DNA from: Pseudovibrio sp. Alg231-02 | Lineage (GTDB): Bacteria; Pseudomonadota; Alphaproteobacteria; Rhizobiales; Stappiaceae | Reading direction: 5' to 3' | Assembly (NCBI RefSeq): GCF_900143565.1 | Contig: NZ_FREX01000002.1 | Span: 783,156-847,155, forward strand | Length of the DNA stretch: 64,000 nt | Shown: in pieces, positions 43,891-52,520 of the stretch | How the letters are laid out: each line of letters begins with the position of its first letter | Position numbering within the stretch: position 1 is the first letter of the stretch | Position numbers and translations under genes: made by a program | The notes under the pieces: model-generated | The model's database searches: none | Told to the model about the DNA's origin: nothing | Seen by the model: the letters and a program-made list of their open reading frames with translations, nothing else

Positions 43891-45105
43891 ATGGCAGACG
43901 TTGAGTGCATCGTAATCGGTGCAGGAGTTGTGGGCTTGAGCGCGGCTTATGAACTGGCGCGCAGGGGACGTGAAGTTATTGTGCTTGAACAGCACGAAAT
44001 CATCGGCTCCGAAATCAGTGCTCGTAATTCCGAAGTTGTCCATGCCGGAATTTACTACGCAAAAGATTCATTGAAATCAAAAGCTTGCGTGCAAGGTAAG
44101 GAGATGCTGTATTCCTTTTGTGAGGAATTTAGCGTGCCGTACAAGCGCGTTGGTAAGCTGATTGTAGCGACTGATGAAAGCCAGGTTGCCATGCTGGATG
44201 GCATCCGCGCACGTGCTGCTGCCAATGGTGTTGATGATCTTTTGATGCTCAATGAAGCACAGGCGCGGGGCTTTGAACCGCATCTGGCGTGTAAGGGCGC
44301 TCTGTTTTCTCCTTCCACAGGCATTGTGGATAGTCATGCGTATATGATGGCGCTGCAAGGTGGATTAGAGGCGCATGGCGGGCTTGTTGTTGTTGGGACA
44401 GAAGTCACCGAGATTGAAACCGGCATGCGCCCAAGTGAGTTGATGGGCGCTGACATTCTGGTGGAAGAGGATCTGGAAGCGGCTGATCATCACTTTGATG
44501 ATGACGAGCATGAAGAGTTTGCTGCCAAGAACTTCAAAGGCGACGGCTTTACCGTTGTCATGAAGGATGGCTACGCGATCACTTGTCATGAGCTTGTGAT
44601 TGCTGCGGGTCTTCATTCCAATAAGATGCTCTCCAAGCTGGCCGGGCACATGTCATGTAAAGTGCCGAAGCTTTACTATGCGAAAGGCAACTATTTCAGC
44701 CTTGCCGGAGATGCCCCGTTCTCGCATTTGATTTATCCTGTGCCAGAGCCGGGTGGGCTTGGTGTTCACCTCACGCTGGATATGGGCAATCAGGCACGCT
44801 TTGGTCCTGATGTGGAGTGGATCGACGAGATCGACTACGAAGTGAATGAAGCGCACGGCGAACGGTTTTATTCGCAGATCCGTAAATATTATCCCGATCT
44901 GGCCGATGGCAGCTTGCAAGCGGACTATTCTGGTATTCGTCCTAAGCTGGTTCCCGCGGGTGCTGAAGCGGCCGATTTTGCAATTTGGGGTGAGGAAACG
45001 CACGGCATTCCGGGGCTGTTGACTTATATGGGTATTGAAAGCCCGGGCCTGACCAGCTCTCTTGCGCTGGGCTCCATGGGCGCTGATCGTTTGATCGGCG
45101 CGTAA
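43891..45105 (+). CDS. FAD-dependent oxidoreductase, L-2-hydroxyglutarate dehydrogenase-like
   Basis: A 404-residue DAO-superfamily flavoprotein: MADVECIVIGAGVVGLSAAY (GxGxxG FAD site), LEQHEIIGSEISARNSEVVH, the HAGIYY segment typical of L2HGDH/LhgO-like enzymes, and the C-terminal GIESPGLTSSLALG. It would oxidise L-2-hydroxyglutarate or a related 2-hydroxy acid. Unusual is an acidic, His-containing stretch at about residues 185-220 (GADILVEEDLEAADHHFDDD, then EHEEFAAKNFKG) within the substrate domain. ATG 43891 follows AGGA. 91 bases separate it from the multicopper oxidase gene. Confidence 0.88.
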   Translation: MADVECIVIGAGVVGLSAAYELARRGREVIVLEQHEIIGSEISARNSEVVHAGIYYAKDSLKSKACVQGKEMLYSFCEEFSVPYKRVGKLIVATDESQVAMLDGIRARAAANGVDDLLMLNEAQARGFEPHLACKGALFSPSTGIVDSHAYMMALQGGLEAHGGLVVVGTEVTEIETGMRPSELMGADILVEEDLEAADHHFDDDEHEEFAAKNFKGDGFTVVMKDGYAITCHELVIAAGLHSNKMLSKLAGHMSCKVPKLYYAKGNYFSLAGDAPFSHLIYPVPEPGGLGVHLTLDMGNQARFGPDVEWIDEIDYEVNEAHGERFYSQIRKYYPDLADGSLQADYSGIRPKLVPAGAEAADFAIWGEETHGIPGLLTYMGIESPGLTSSLALGSMGADRLIGA

Positions 45106-45196
45106 CCTATTCCTTATAATCCTCTCGATAATGCTAGGGAAATGTAGGGTTTCCCTGCCTAAGCTGCTCTTTTCGTCTGGAAGAGCAGGTGCGCTT

Positions 45197-46717
45197 ATGA
45201 AGCTGAACCGTCGAGACTTTGTGAAAACCAGCGCAAGCGGCGGGCTTGCCGCAGGTGCAGCTACATTCATTTCCGGCAGTGCTGGCGCACAGCAATCTCA
45301 ACCTGTTTTGCCTCCTGCTTCTGTCCCACAGGAAACTGCTTGCGCACAATCACTCCTTGGTGCAGGTGTTGCTAAGCCGGATTTTACGCTGGATGTGGAT
45401 GAGAAACCTTACTCTCAGTATGGTGTCGATCTCAAAGGCATGCTTGTTGGTGGCACATGGCCAGGTACTCCTATCCGATATACGGAAGGGGAAATGTTCC
45501 GGGTGCTCATCAATAACCGGATGAAACAGCCCACCTGCATTCACTGGCATGGAATCCTTTTGCCGTCTTTACAGGACGGTGTCCCCGAAATTGCGCAGTT
45601 GCCCATTGAAGCGGGAACCTCTCAGTATTACGAGTTTCCGCTGGTTCAACAGGGGAGCTATTATTACCACTCCCATCTTGGATTGCAGGAGCAGTATGGT
45701 CTTCTGGGAGCTCTCATTATTGATCCTAAAGACAATCCATACTCCTATGATCATGATGAAGTGCTGATGTTTAGCGACATTCCACCAGCCGAAGGTGGAG
45801 AGATCATCAAAGGCTTACGAAGTGGCAGGCATCGGCCCGAGATCAAAGATGCTTATGAGCCTCCCAATTCCAAAGACTTTGATATTGATGTTGTGAATGC
45901 TGGTTACACCTTGAATGGGCAGCCCAACTCCAAACCGTGGACGTTGACGGTCAAAAAAGGAGCGCGTTTGCGGCTGCGGTTGATCAACTCGTCCGGCAGC
46001 ACTTTCTTCAGAATTTCCATTGATGGACTGAAGTTCTCAGTCATTGAAGTTGATGGCAACCGTATGCAGCCTGTTGAAGGGCAGAACGTGATTGTCCCGA
46101 CATCAGCCCGCTATGATGTGCTGGTGGATGTGCCGGACAGTGGTAGTTACACAATCCATGCTGCCGCGCTTGGTGATAGTAAGCAATGTCTTGGGGTTAT
46201 TCATACTGATGATGTGAAGGCCAGTGTGAATGACAAGCGGCCTTCCTTTGACGGGGTGACGGTTGACTTCAGAAGCCTGAAGTCGCTTGAGGCATCAGGG
46301 TTTGGCCGAAAAGTGGATCGTGTTTATGATGTGCTGCTTTCCGGAGATATGAAGGCCTATGAGTGGATGATGAACAATCACTACTGGCCTGAGCCCTATG
46401 CGGGGCCTGATCCGCAAAAGACGTATCTGGATGTGAAACAGGGTGAGGTGGTTCAGTTGCGGATGATCAATCGGTCTCCCATGTCTCATCCCATGCACCT
46501 TCACGGCCATACATTCCGCGTACTTGGTGGCCCTGATGACGACTATGCGCCAGTGATGGATACGGTTTGGGTGCCTAAGAAGCAGACGGTGACCATCGAA
46601 TTTCTGGCCAACAACCCCGGCATGTGGGCCTATCACTGTCACAATATCTGGCACTTGGCTGTCGGGATGATGCAGCCCGTGCGCTACGTTGTTGGTGAGC
46701 GTGAGATGCTGCGGTAG
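45197..46717 (+). CDS. Multicopper oxidase, Tat-exported
   Basis: A 506-residue three-cupredoxin-domain oxidase. The N-terminus MKLNRRDFVKTSASGGLAAG is a twin-arginine signal, so the folded, copper-loaded protein is exported to the periplasm. The copper ligands are complete: HWHG and HSH in domain 1, HPMHLHGH and the type-1/trinuclear HCHNIWHLAVGMM at the end. It resembles CopA/CueO-like and laccase-type oxidases; a methionine-rich insert characteristic of CueO is not seen. Copper tolerance or phenol oxidation are both possible. Start is set at ATG 45197 with AGCAGG upstream, not the earlier ATG 45131. Confidence 0.93.
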   Translation: MKLNRRDFVKTSASGGLAAGAATFISGSAGAQQSQPVLPPASVPQETACAQSLLGAGVAKPDFTLDVDEKPYSQYGVDLKGMLVGGTWPGTPIRYTEGEMFRVLINNRMKQPTCIHWHGILLPSLQDGVPEIAQLPIEAGTSQYYEFPLVQQGSYYYHSHLGLQEQYGLLGALIIDPKDNPYSYDHDEVLMFSDIPPAEGGEIIKGLRSGRHRPEIKDAYEPPNSKDFDIDVVNAGYTLNGQPNSKPWTLTVKKGARLRLRLINSSGSTFFRISIDGLKFSVIEVDGNRMQPVEGQNVIVPTSARYDVLVDVPDSGSYTIHAAALGDSKQCLGVIHTDDVKASVNDKRPSFDGVTVDFRSLKSLEASGFGRKVDRVYDVLLSGDMKAYEWMMNNHYWPEPYAGPDPQKTYLDVKQGEVVQLRMINRSPMSHPMHLHGHTFRVLGGPDDDYAPVMDTVWVPKKQTVTIEFLANNPGMWAYHCHNIWHLAVGMMQPVRYVVGEREMLR

Positions 46718-46839
46718 CTCCGTAATTTCTGTTGGGGGGGCTGCTCTTGATGTGTTTACGCTGTTGCCGGATTTAGCTGCGTAGAAAGGGGGCTGCTGCG
46801 TCTTCCTTTTGCCCGAAGTTTCGGGGAAAGGAAGAATAA

Positions 46840-47235
46840 ATGAAAATTGGAAAGTTTATAGTTGTCTGTGCGCTGGCGTTGAGTGTTGGTCTGCCGAGTG
46901 CTCAGGCTGACGTTTATTGGGCAGATGAGCCTGATACCCTTGTAGGTAATAGAACTTTGGACTCACGCTCAAGTTTTACAGGGCCAACTGTTCGGCAGGT
47001 GCTGAGTGAATCATCTGATCGCGATATCCAGCGTGCTTACCAGAATCCGGCAGGGACTGATGGTCTGTACTTGCTCCTGCGTGATGAGAGTGGTGTTTGG
47101 CATCGTGGCGGACGCCCTCCGGCTACCCATGTGACTGTCGAATTATGGGATCGAGGGCGATATCAAACGACCTGTCATGTCTATTCATATAGCGAGGACC
47201 GGGATCGAAGGTTCTTTTACACGACCTGTAACTAA
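46840..47235 (+). CDS. Exported hypothetical protein (131 aa)
   Basis: A 131-residue protein with a clear signal peptide (MKIGKFIVVCALALSVGLPS, cleavage near AQA-DVYW). The mature part is rich in Arg, Tyr and Ser, with two cysteines late in the chain (TTCHVY and FYTTCN) that could form a disulfide. No family recognised. GGGAAAGGAAGA precedes the ATG. A hairpin ACCTCGCAG/CTGCGAGGT (47251-47275) without a T tract follows the stop codon. It lies 123 bases after the multicopper oxidase gene on the same strand and might serve the same periplasmic process. Confidence 0.75.
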   Translation: MKIGKFIVVCALALSVGLPSAQADVYWADEPDTLVGNRTLDSRSSFTGPTVRQVLSESSDRDIQRAYQNPAGTDGLYLLLRDESGVWHRGGRPPATHVTVELWDRGRYQTTCHVYSYSEDRDRRFFYTTCN

Positions 47236-47337
47236 TGCTCGTGCTAATTGACCTCGCAGAACGCTGCTGCGAGGTCTCGTGATGCTGTGCGTTTTTTCCC
47301 AGTATTGAGTAAATGTGAGATTTGAGCATCAGATGAT

Positions 47338-47661
47338 TTAGTTTGGCGAGATTTCCATGTTGAGCCAATGCAAAAACTCTTTGATTTCAGGTTCGTTGCG
47401 TTTGCAGTAGGACCATTTCAAATGCTTCTGTGCAGTTATAAAGCCAGCTTGTTTTAAAATATCCAGATGCCTGCTGGCAGTGGGTTGGGCAACGCCAAGC
47501 GCCTCTGCAATCAAAGTCATGCAAACTCCAAACTCAGAAGGATCAGCTGATTGCTGATGGCTGAAGTGTTTTTGTGGGTCTCTCAGAAGGCGCAGGACCA
47601 TTAAACGAGGCTCACTGGAGATGGCTTTAATTTGTATTGCTCTATCCATGTAAATATTCAT
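47338..47661 (-). CDS. ArsR family transcriptional regulator
   Basis: A 107-residue winged-helix protein: IKAISSEPRLMVLRLLRDP, then MTLIAEALGVAQPTASRHL as the helix-turn-helix and DILKQAGFITAQKHLKWSYC as the wing. The metal-site ELCVCDL of arsenic sensors is replaced by FGVCMTLI with one Cys, plus a further Cys in WSYCKR; metal sensing is therefore uncertain. Two ATG starts are possible (47661 and 47649). It is divergent from an alpha/beta hydrolase gene across only about 36 bases containing a perfect palindrome, so it most likely represses that gene and itself. Confidence 0.88.
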   Translation of the reverse strand: MNIYMDRAIQIKAISSEPRLMVLRLLRDPQKHFSHQQSADPSEFGVCMTLIAEALGVAQPTASRHLDILKQAGFITAQKHLKWSYCKRNEPEIKEFLHWLNMEISPN

Positions 47662-47666
47662 ATAGT

Positions 47667-47680
47667 CATTTAGCTAAATG
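47667..47680. promoter_or_regulatory. 14-base palindrome between arsR-like and hydrolase genes
   Basis: CATTTAGCTAAATG is perfectly palindromic and sits between divergent starts only 37 bases apart. Its size, AT-richness and position fit an ArsR-family operator. The overlapping TATAGT at 47661-47666 could be a -10 element. Confidence 0.6.
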
Positions 47681-47697
47681 TCAATGTGAGTCGTGCT

Positions 47698-48516
47698 ATG
47701 CTGGAACTTCCAAACACCTCGGTCATTAACGGAAACGCTGTTCGCTGGGGGGCAATGGGGGATGGACCGCCACTGGTTGCCATCCACGGCACACCTTTTT
47801 CTTCGCAGGTCTGGCGCAGGATTGTGCCGCATTTCTTCGATCACAGGAGGGTCTATTACTTTGATCTGGTGGGTTACGGTTACTCTGAAAAACGCGAAGG
47901 GCAGGATGTTTCCCTTGGGGTTCAAAATGAGGTGCTGGCTGCGTTGTTTCAGGAATGGGAGTTAGATCGACCTGATGTTTTGGCTCATGATTTTGGAGGC
48001 GCGACAGCTCTGCGGGCTTATTATCTGAATGGTCTGCGTTACGGTTCTTTGACGATATTTGATGCGGTTGCTTTGGCTCCATGGGGATCGCCGTTGGTGC
48101 AGCATGTGCACGAACATGCTGAGGCCTTTGCTGGGATGCCGGAGTATATGCATAAAGCGATGTTACGGGCTTATTTGCAGACGGCTGCTCATAACGAGCT
48201 GTTGGAGGAGGCTTTGGAGATTTATGCCGCTCCGTGGATTGGACCCGTTGGGCAACCAGCATTTTATCGTCAGATTGCGCAGATGGACCAGAAATATACT
48301 GATGAGGTTCAGCGGCTTTATGGGGCGCTGGATTGCCCGGTCTCGGTACTTTGGGGGGCGTGTGATGAGTGGATCCCCTATGAGAAAGGAGAGGTTTTGG
48401 CTGGTCTGATTTCCGGGGAAGATTGTATTCCAGTTCCTCAAGCAGGTCATTTGGTTCAGGAAGATTGCCCCGAGGCTATTGTAGCTGCGGTTTTGAAGCA
48501 GATTTTGGGTAGATGA
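47698..48516 (+). CDS. Alpha/beta hydrolase with aspartate nucleophile (haloalkane dehalogenase/epoxide hydrolase-like)
   Basis: A 272-residue alpha/beta hydrolase. The oxyanion region is IHGTPFSS, the nucleophile elbow DVLAHDFGGATALR carries Asp rather than Ser, the acid is in LWGACDEWIPYE and the base His in PQAGHLVQEDCPE. An Asp nucleophile is typical of haloalkane dehalogenases, fluoroacetate dehalogenase and epoxide hydrolases; HDxGG-type elbows also occur in uncharacterised members, so the reaction is not fixed. ATG 47698 is preferred over GTG 47686. Expression is probably controlled by the divergent ArsR-family protein. Confidence 0.85.
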   Translation: MLELPNTSVINGNAVRWGAMGDGPPLVAIHGTPFSSQVWRRIVPHFFDHRRVYYFDLVGYGYSEKREGQDVSLGVQNEVLAALFQEWELDRPDVLAHDFGGATALRAYYLNGLRYGSLTIFDAVALAPWGSPLVQHVHEHAEAFAGMPEYMHKAMLRAYLQTAAHNELLEEALEIYAAPWIGPVGQPAFYRQIAQMDQKYTDEVQRLYGALDCPVSVLWGACDEWIPYEKGEVLAGLISGEDCIPVPQAGHLVQEDCPEAIVAAVLKQILGR

Positions 48517-48540
48517 CACCCAAGCTTTGCTTGATTGAAA

Positions 48541-48571
48541 ACCACCCTGCAGCATGGTGCTGCAGGGTGGT
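48541..48571. terminator. Strong hairpin between convergent hydrolase and yjhX-like genes
   Basis: ACCACCCTGCAGCA (48541-48554) pairs perfectly over 14 bp with TGCTGCAGGGTGGT (48558-48571) around TGG. Only a short T run follows, but its position between convergent stop codons makes a bidirectional terminator likely. Confidence 0.7.
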
Positions 48572-48576
48572 GTTGG

Positions 48577-48834
48577 TCAGCGATTGTCGAGCTGGCTGCG
48601 GACGCGGGTCAGGCCCAGTTTGGTGATGCGATAGGGGCGACCCCCTTTTGAGGAGATCAGGCGTCTGTACTTCAGTTTTCTGAAGATGTGCTCGGAAAGA
48701 CCGGCATAATACCAGCCGTCTCGGGTGACGCAGTTCATTTCTTCCAGAGTGCCATCATCGTCACGGCGCAATTCAATGCAGCCGCCTTGTGCCAGCACAT
48801 GCAAAATGCGCTGTTCAGCTTTCGAAATATCCAT
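48577..48834 (-). CDS. YjhX family protein (UPF0386)
   Basis: An 85-residue protein of exactly the length of Escherichia coli YjhX and with its typical blocks: MDISKAEQRILHVLAQGG at the start, TRDGWYYAGLSEHIFRKL in the middle, and KGGRPYRITKLGLTRVRSQL at the end. It looks like a small winged helix. YjhX is listed as a putative toxin of a YjhX-YjhQ pair, YjhQ being a GNAT protein; no GNAT gene adjoins it here, so a toxin role is not supported locally. Stand-alone leftward gene. Confidence 0.88.
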   Translation of the reverse strand: MDISKAEQRILHVLAQGGCIELRRDDDGTLEEMNCVTRDGWYYAGLSEHIFRKLKYRRLISSKGGRPYRITKLGLTRVRSQLDNR

Positions 48835-49219
48835 GGATGTCTTTGAGTTTTAAAGATGCACTTGTCTCGTCTGCCCGCTCATGCGGTCAGTGAGATTGTT
48901 TGGATTGTGCATGCCCTGTCTATCTTCGACAGGGCTTTACCGGGACTCTTGTCGAGCTCGCATCAAAACTCCATTGATTGATGGCTGCCTTATAGGCAAC
49001 CCATCTGAGTGTCGCAAGCGTGTCATTTCTTGCTGGACTGCGAAAACAAGCAGGTGTTGCAGATTTGCTGGAAGTGTTGGACGTCTCTCCCTATTATTCT
49101 CTGCAACGTACTTTTCGGGGATGTGCTCCAAGTCTGTTTCGCAGTCACTCCAATAATGTGCTAGGGGAACTACGTAGCGCTGTGCAGGTGCTTTCCTAAT
49201 TGATCTGAATGAGACTTTA
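48835..49219. other. Intergenic region before the small membrane protein
   Basis: About 385 bases. Overlapping frames on both strands (48881-49156 plus, 48937-49278 minus) have no family features and are not called. A partial inverted repeat CATGCCCTGTC/GACAGGG near 48909-48932 is the only structure noted. Confidence 0.4.
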
Positions 49220-49516
49220 ATGACCGACGATATCTCTGTAATCCTGCTGTGGCCGGGGCTTTTGAATCCGTTTGCCATATTGATCGCCGCCTATATGGGC
49301 TACTACGCCAATCAGCGGGGGAAGATCTTCATTGCAGGATTTGCTGCCGCTGCGCTCAGCCTGTTTCTTGAGGGGCTTATCAAGCTTGTCGGGATACCTT
49401 TGCCGTGGAACCCTGAAGTGGGGCCGCTGGCGTTGTTCCCGTTCCGCTTTGCGACGGGGCTGATTGTAAGTGCTATTGCTATGAAAATCGGGGCAAGTCG
49501 TCGCCGCGCAAAGTGA
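49220..49516 (+). CDS. Small integral membrane protein upstream of gatB
   Basis: A 98-residue protein with three hydrophobic segments (about residues 8-28, 34-56 and 67-88) and a basic C-terminal end (KIGASRRRAK). The blocks LNPFAILIAAYMGYYANQRG and FPFRFATGLIVSAIAMKIG look like a conserved but unnamed alphaproteobacterial family sometimes found next to gatB. No function can be given. GAG lies close upstream of the ATG. gatB follows after about 230 bases on the same strand. Confidence 0.72.
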   Translation: MTDDISVILLWPGLLNPFAILIAAYMGYYANQRGKIFIAGFAAAALSLFLEGLIKLVGIPLPWNPEVGPLALFPFRFATGLIVSAIAMKIGASRRRAK

Positions 49517-49749
49517 GTGCTGAGGGATTGTTGTTCAGCGTGGGTCAAGCTCCAGATGCTTCTGCGCGACTTTCTACAAGCTTCTCCCCGAAATTTAGGC
49601 ACTCTGGTTCAAAAACCCCCGAAGATTCACTTGCCATTGCGGGGTTGATGGCCTACCCAACACCATTGAGAAATTAGGTGGTCTTCGTGGCTGTGCATCG
49701 CGTGGCCGGACTTCCGTGAAGACTTATACGAACACAGGATATTGATCGC

Positions 49750-51237
49750 ATGACGCTGCTTGTCGATACGCGCACTCCGGATCCGAAGAAATTCATCAAG
49801 GGCGCAACTGGCGACTGGGAAATCGTAATCGGCATGGAGGTTCACGCTCAGGTGACCTCTGAAGCCAAGCTATTCTCGGGCGCTTCTACCAGCTTTGGCA
49901 GCGATCCGAATAATAATGTGAGCTTGGTTGATGCGGCGATGCCGGGCATGCTGCCAGTGATCAACGAAGAATGTGTTCGTCAGGCTATTAAGACCGGTTT
50001 GGGTCTGAAGGCCGAGATCAACCTGAAGTCCGTTTTTGACCGCAAAAACTACTTCTACCCTGATCTGCCGCAGGGCTATCAGATCTCCCAGTTTAAACAG
50101 CCGATCGTTGGTGAAGGTATCATTCACCTTGATATGAAGAGCGGCGAGCAGGTTGAAGTGGGCGTTGAGCGTCTGCATCTTGAGCAGGATGCGGGTAAAT
50201 CCCTGCATGACCAGCACCCGACCATGTCATTTGTTGACCTGAACCGTTCCGGCGTGGCGCTGATGGAAATCGTTTCCAAGCCAGACATTCGCTGTGCTGA
50301 TGAAGCCAAAGCTTACCTGACCAAGCTGCGCACCATTTTGCGCTACCTGGGCACCTGTGACGGCAACATGGACCAGGGTTCCATGCGTGCGGACGTGAAC
50401 GTTTCTGTTCGCAAGCCGGGTGGTGAGTTTGGTACGCGCTGTGAGATCAAGAACGTCAACTCCATCCGTTTTGTTGGTCAGGCGATTGAATATGAAGCGC
50501 GTCGTCAGATCGGCATCTTGGAAGATGGCGGCGAGATCGATCAGGAAACACGCCTGTTTGACAGCGTGAAGGGTGAGACCCGTTCCATGCGTTCTAAAGA
50601 AGAAGCGCATGATTACCGTTACTTCCCGGATCCAGATCTGCTGCCGCTTGAGTTCACTCAGGCGCTGGTTGATGAGATGGCTGCGGATCTTCCGGAACTG
50701 CCGGATGAGAAGAAGGCGCGTTATATTAAAGACTTCGGTCTGACCCCGTATGACGCTGACATTCTTGTCGCTGAGCGTGTCTCCTGTGACTTCTTTGAGG
50801 AAGTTGCCAAGGGCCGTGATGCAAAGCTGGCTGCGAACTGGGTGATTAACGACACCTTTGGCCGCTTGAATAAAGAAGGTCTGGATGTGACCTCCAGCCC
50901 GATCTCTTCTGAGCAGCTGGGCAAGATCATCGACCTGATCAAAGCAGGCACCATTTCTGGTAAGATCGCGAAAGACCTCTTCGAGATTGTCTGGACTGAG
51001 GGTGGTGATCCAGCTCAGATCGTAGAAGATCGTGGCATGAAGCAGGTGACTGACCTTGGTGCGATTGAAGGCATCGTGGACGAGATCCTCGCAAACAACA
51101 CCGACAAAGCAGAGCAGGCGAAAGAAAAGCCGGGCATGCTTGGCTGGTTCGTTGGTCAGGTGATGAAAGCCTCCAAGGGTAAAGCAAACCCACAGGCAGT
51201 CTCTGACATGCTGAAAGCGAAGATCGGTCTGGAATAA
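49750..51237 (+). CDS. gatB: Asp-tRNA(Asn)/Glu-tRNA(Gln) amidotransferase subunit B
   Basis: The kinase/transamidase subunit of GatCAB, which activates the misacylated tRNA with ATP. The 495-residue protein starts with a short extension ([17 protein letters not shown]) and then [56 protein letters not shown] and [15 protein letters not shown], all GatB hallmarks; the tail domain (residues about 350-495) ends [20 protein letters not shown]. It lies 9.9 kb from gatCA on the same strand, with a terminator at 51265-51293, and must be expressed from its own promoter. Confidence 0.97.
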   Translation: MTLLVDTRTPDPKKFIKGATGDWEIVIGMEVHAQVTSEAKLFSGASTSFGSDPNNNVSLVDAAMPGMLPVINEECVRQAIKTGLGLKAEINLKSVFDRKNYFYPDLPQGYQISQFKQPIVGEGIIHLDMKSGEQVEVGVERLHLEQDAGKSLHDQHPTMSFVDLNRSGVALMEIVSKPDIRCADEAKAYLTKLRTILRYLGTCDGNMDQGSMRADVNVSVRKPGGEFGTRCEIKNVNSIRFVGQAIEYEARRQIGILEDGGEIDQETRLFDSVKGETRSMRSKEEAHDYRYFPDPDLLPLEFTQALVDEMAADLPELPDEKKARYIKDFGLTPYDADILVAERVSCDFFEEVAKGRDAKLAANWVINDTFGRLNKEGLDVTSSPISSEQLGKIIDLIKAGTISGKIAKDLFEIVWTEGGDPAQIVEDRGMKQVTDLGAIEGIVDEILANNTDKAEQAKEKPGMLGWFVGQVMKASKGKANPQAVSDMLKAKIGLE

Positions 51238-51264
51238 GACGCTCTAGCAGCTTTATAGAATTCG

Positions 51265-51293
51265 AAGGCCCGCCAGTTTGGTGGGCCTTTTTT
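51265..51293 (+). terminator. Terminator of gatB
   Basis: AAGGCCCGCC (51265-51274) pairs with GGTGGGCCTT (51280-51289, one G-T pair) around AGTTT and ends in a T run, 27 bases after the stop codon. Confidence 0.88.
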
Positions 51294-51308
51294 CTTGGTG
51301 AGGCTACA

Positions 51309-51408
51309 GCGTATCTCCGAAAAGTGGAAACTGGTTTTCGGATAAAGATACGCAAAAACAAAGACTAAAGCAGTTCAGGTGTTTCAACTTAAATGCGAAC
51401 TGCTTTAG
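51309..51408. repeat. Rhizobiales-type intergenic mosaic repeat (two palindromes)
   Basis: Palindrome 1: GCGTATCT and CCGAAAA (51309-51323) pair with TTTTCGG and AGATACGC (51335-51353), loop GTGGAAACTGG. The GAAAAGTGGAAAC-N-GGTTTTCGG core resembles the RIME-like elements common in rhizobial genomes. Palindrome 2: CTAAAGCAGTTC (51365-51376) with GAACTGCTTTAG (51397-51408). The second runs over the stop codon of the leftward oxidoreductase gene. A related single palindrome is at 25929-25972. Confidence 0.75.
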
Positions 51409-52520
51409 GTCACCTCAATCCACTCTCCTGATTTGTGAGAGCGGCGGGCGGCATCGACAACTTTTGCAACTTCGAGGCCGTCTTTGAATACTGGCCAATC
51501 CGTGGTTCCTGTCGCAATGGCCTCCAGAAAGTCACGAGCCTCGATGATTAGCTGATCCTGATAGCCGGTTCCGTGACCGGGACCGAGGCAGAAGGCTGCA
51601 TAATCCGGATGGTGAGGATTGGTGAGGATCTTTCTGAAGCCGGATTGCTCTGGTTCATCCTCTATTTTGTAAAGCCAGAGGGCGTTCTGGTCTTCCTGAT
51701 CAAACCGCAGGGCGCCTTTGGTGCCGGTGATCTCATAGATAATGCCCATCTTCTTGCCCAGTGCGACACGGCTGAAGAGGAGGTGACCCGTCGCTCCGTT
51801 TTCAAAAGTGCACATAAACTGAGCCACATCATCATTGGTGACTTGCTCGACGATGTTTGGCGCGCATTCTGACGGGCGTGTTTTGAAAACGGTCTCAATC
51901 TGTGCACTGACTTTCCTGATTGGGCCAACCAGAACATGGGCGCAGTTGATCATGTGAGGGGCGAGGTCTCCCATGGTGCCGTTGGAGTCTCCGCTGGAGC
52001 GCCATGTGGCAGGGGCATTGGGGTTTGCGAAAAAATCCTCGGTATGTTCTCCGCGAAAGAAAGTGATGTCTCCGATTACACCTTCTTTGATGAGCTGATG
52101 GGCAAGTTGTGTTGCGGGGGTGCGGATGTAGTTGAAGCCCACCAGATTGACTTGCTCTGAGGCTTGCGCTGCCTGTGCCATTTCGGTTGCGTCTGCAAGG
52201 CTTGCGCCCAATGGCTTTTCGCAGAGCACGGGCTTTCCCAGTTTGAAAGCTTCCAGAGCGATTTCTCTATGAGTGGCTTGTGGGCTGGCAATGACTATGG
52301 CTTCAACCCGCGGATCGTTGACCAATGTGCTCCAGTCACTGGTGGATCTGGCAAAGCCGAATTGTTCGGCCTTCTCCTGAGCGCCGTTTTCTGTGGTGGT
52401 GCAGATCATCTCAAGTCGGGCACGGAGTTTGGTGTTGAACACTGCGGGGGCTGCGTTGAGTGCGACGGCGTGCAGTTTTCCCATATACCCTGCACCGATC
52501 AGGCTAATGCCAATTTCCAT
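51405..52520 (-). CDS. Gfo/Idh/MocA family oxidoreductase
   Basis: A 371-residue NAD(P)-dependent sugar or cyclitol dehydrogenase-like protein. The Rossmann start is ISLIGAGYMGKLHAVALNAA (GxGxxG/xxxH), then VIASPQATHREIALEAFKLG, the conserved VLCEKPLGASLADATEMA (EKP motif) and VGFNYIRTPATQLAHQLI. A C-terminal alpha/beta domain includes HGTGYQDQLIIEARDFLEAI. Substrate unknown, but inositol- or sugar-type compounds are usual. Its last codons lie inside the mosaic repeat. Upstream, 533 bases separate it from the opgG start, with which it is divergent. Confidence 0.9.
   Translation of the reverse strand: MEIGISLIGAGYMGKLHAVALNAAPAVFNTKLRARLEMICTTTENGAQEKAEQFGFARSTSDWSTLVNDPRVEAIVIASPQATHREIALEAFKLGKPVLCEKPLGASLADATEMAQAAQASEQVNLVGFNYIRTPATQLAHQLIKEGVIGDITFFRGEHTEDFFANPNAPATWRSSGDSNGTMGDLAPHMINCAHVLVGPIRKVSAQIETVFKTRPSECAPNIVEQVTNDDVAQFMCTFENGATGHLLFSRVALGKKMGIIYEITGTKGALRFDQEDQNALWLYKIEDEPEQSGFRKILTNPHHPDYAAFCLGPGHGTGYQDQLIIEARDFLEAIATGTTDWPVFKDGLEVAKVVDAARRSHKSGEWIEVT

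Noticed and set aside
48577..48834. Toxin-antitoxin pair around yjhX
   Set aside because: No GNAT (YjhQ-type) or other antitoxin-like gene adjoins it; the neighbour is a convergent hydrolase.
48937..49278. 113-codon minus-strand frame before the small membrane protein
   Set aside because: No motifs and it overlaps the start of a better-supported plus-strand gene.
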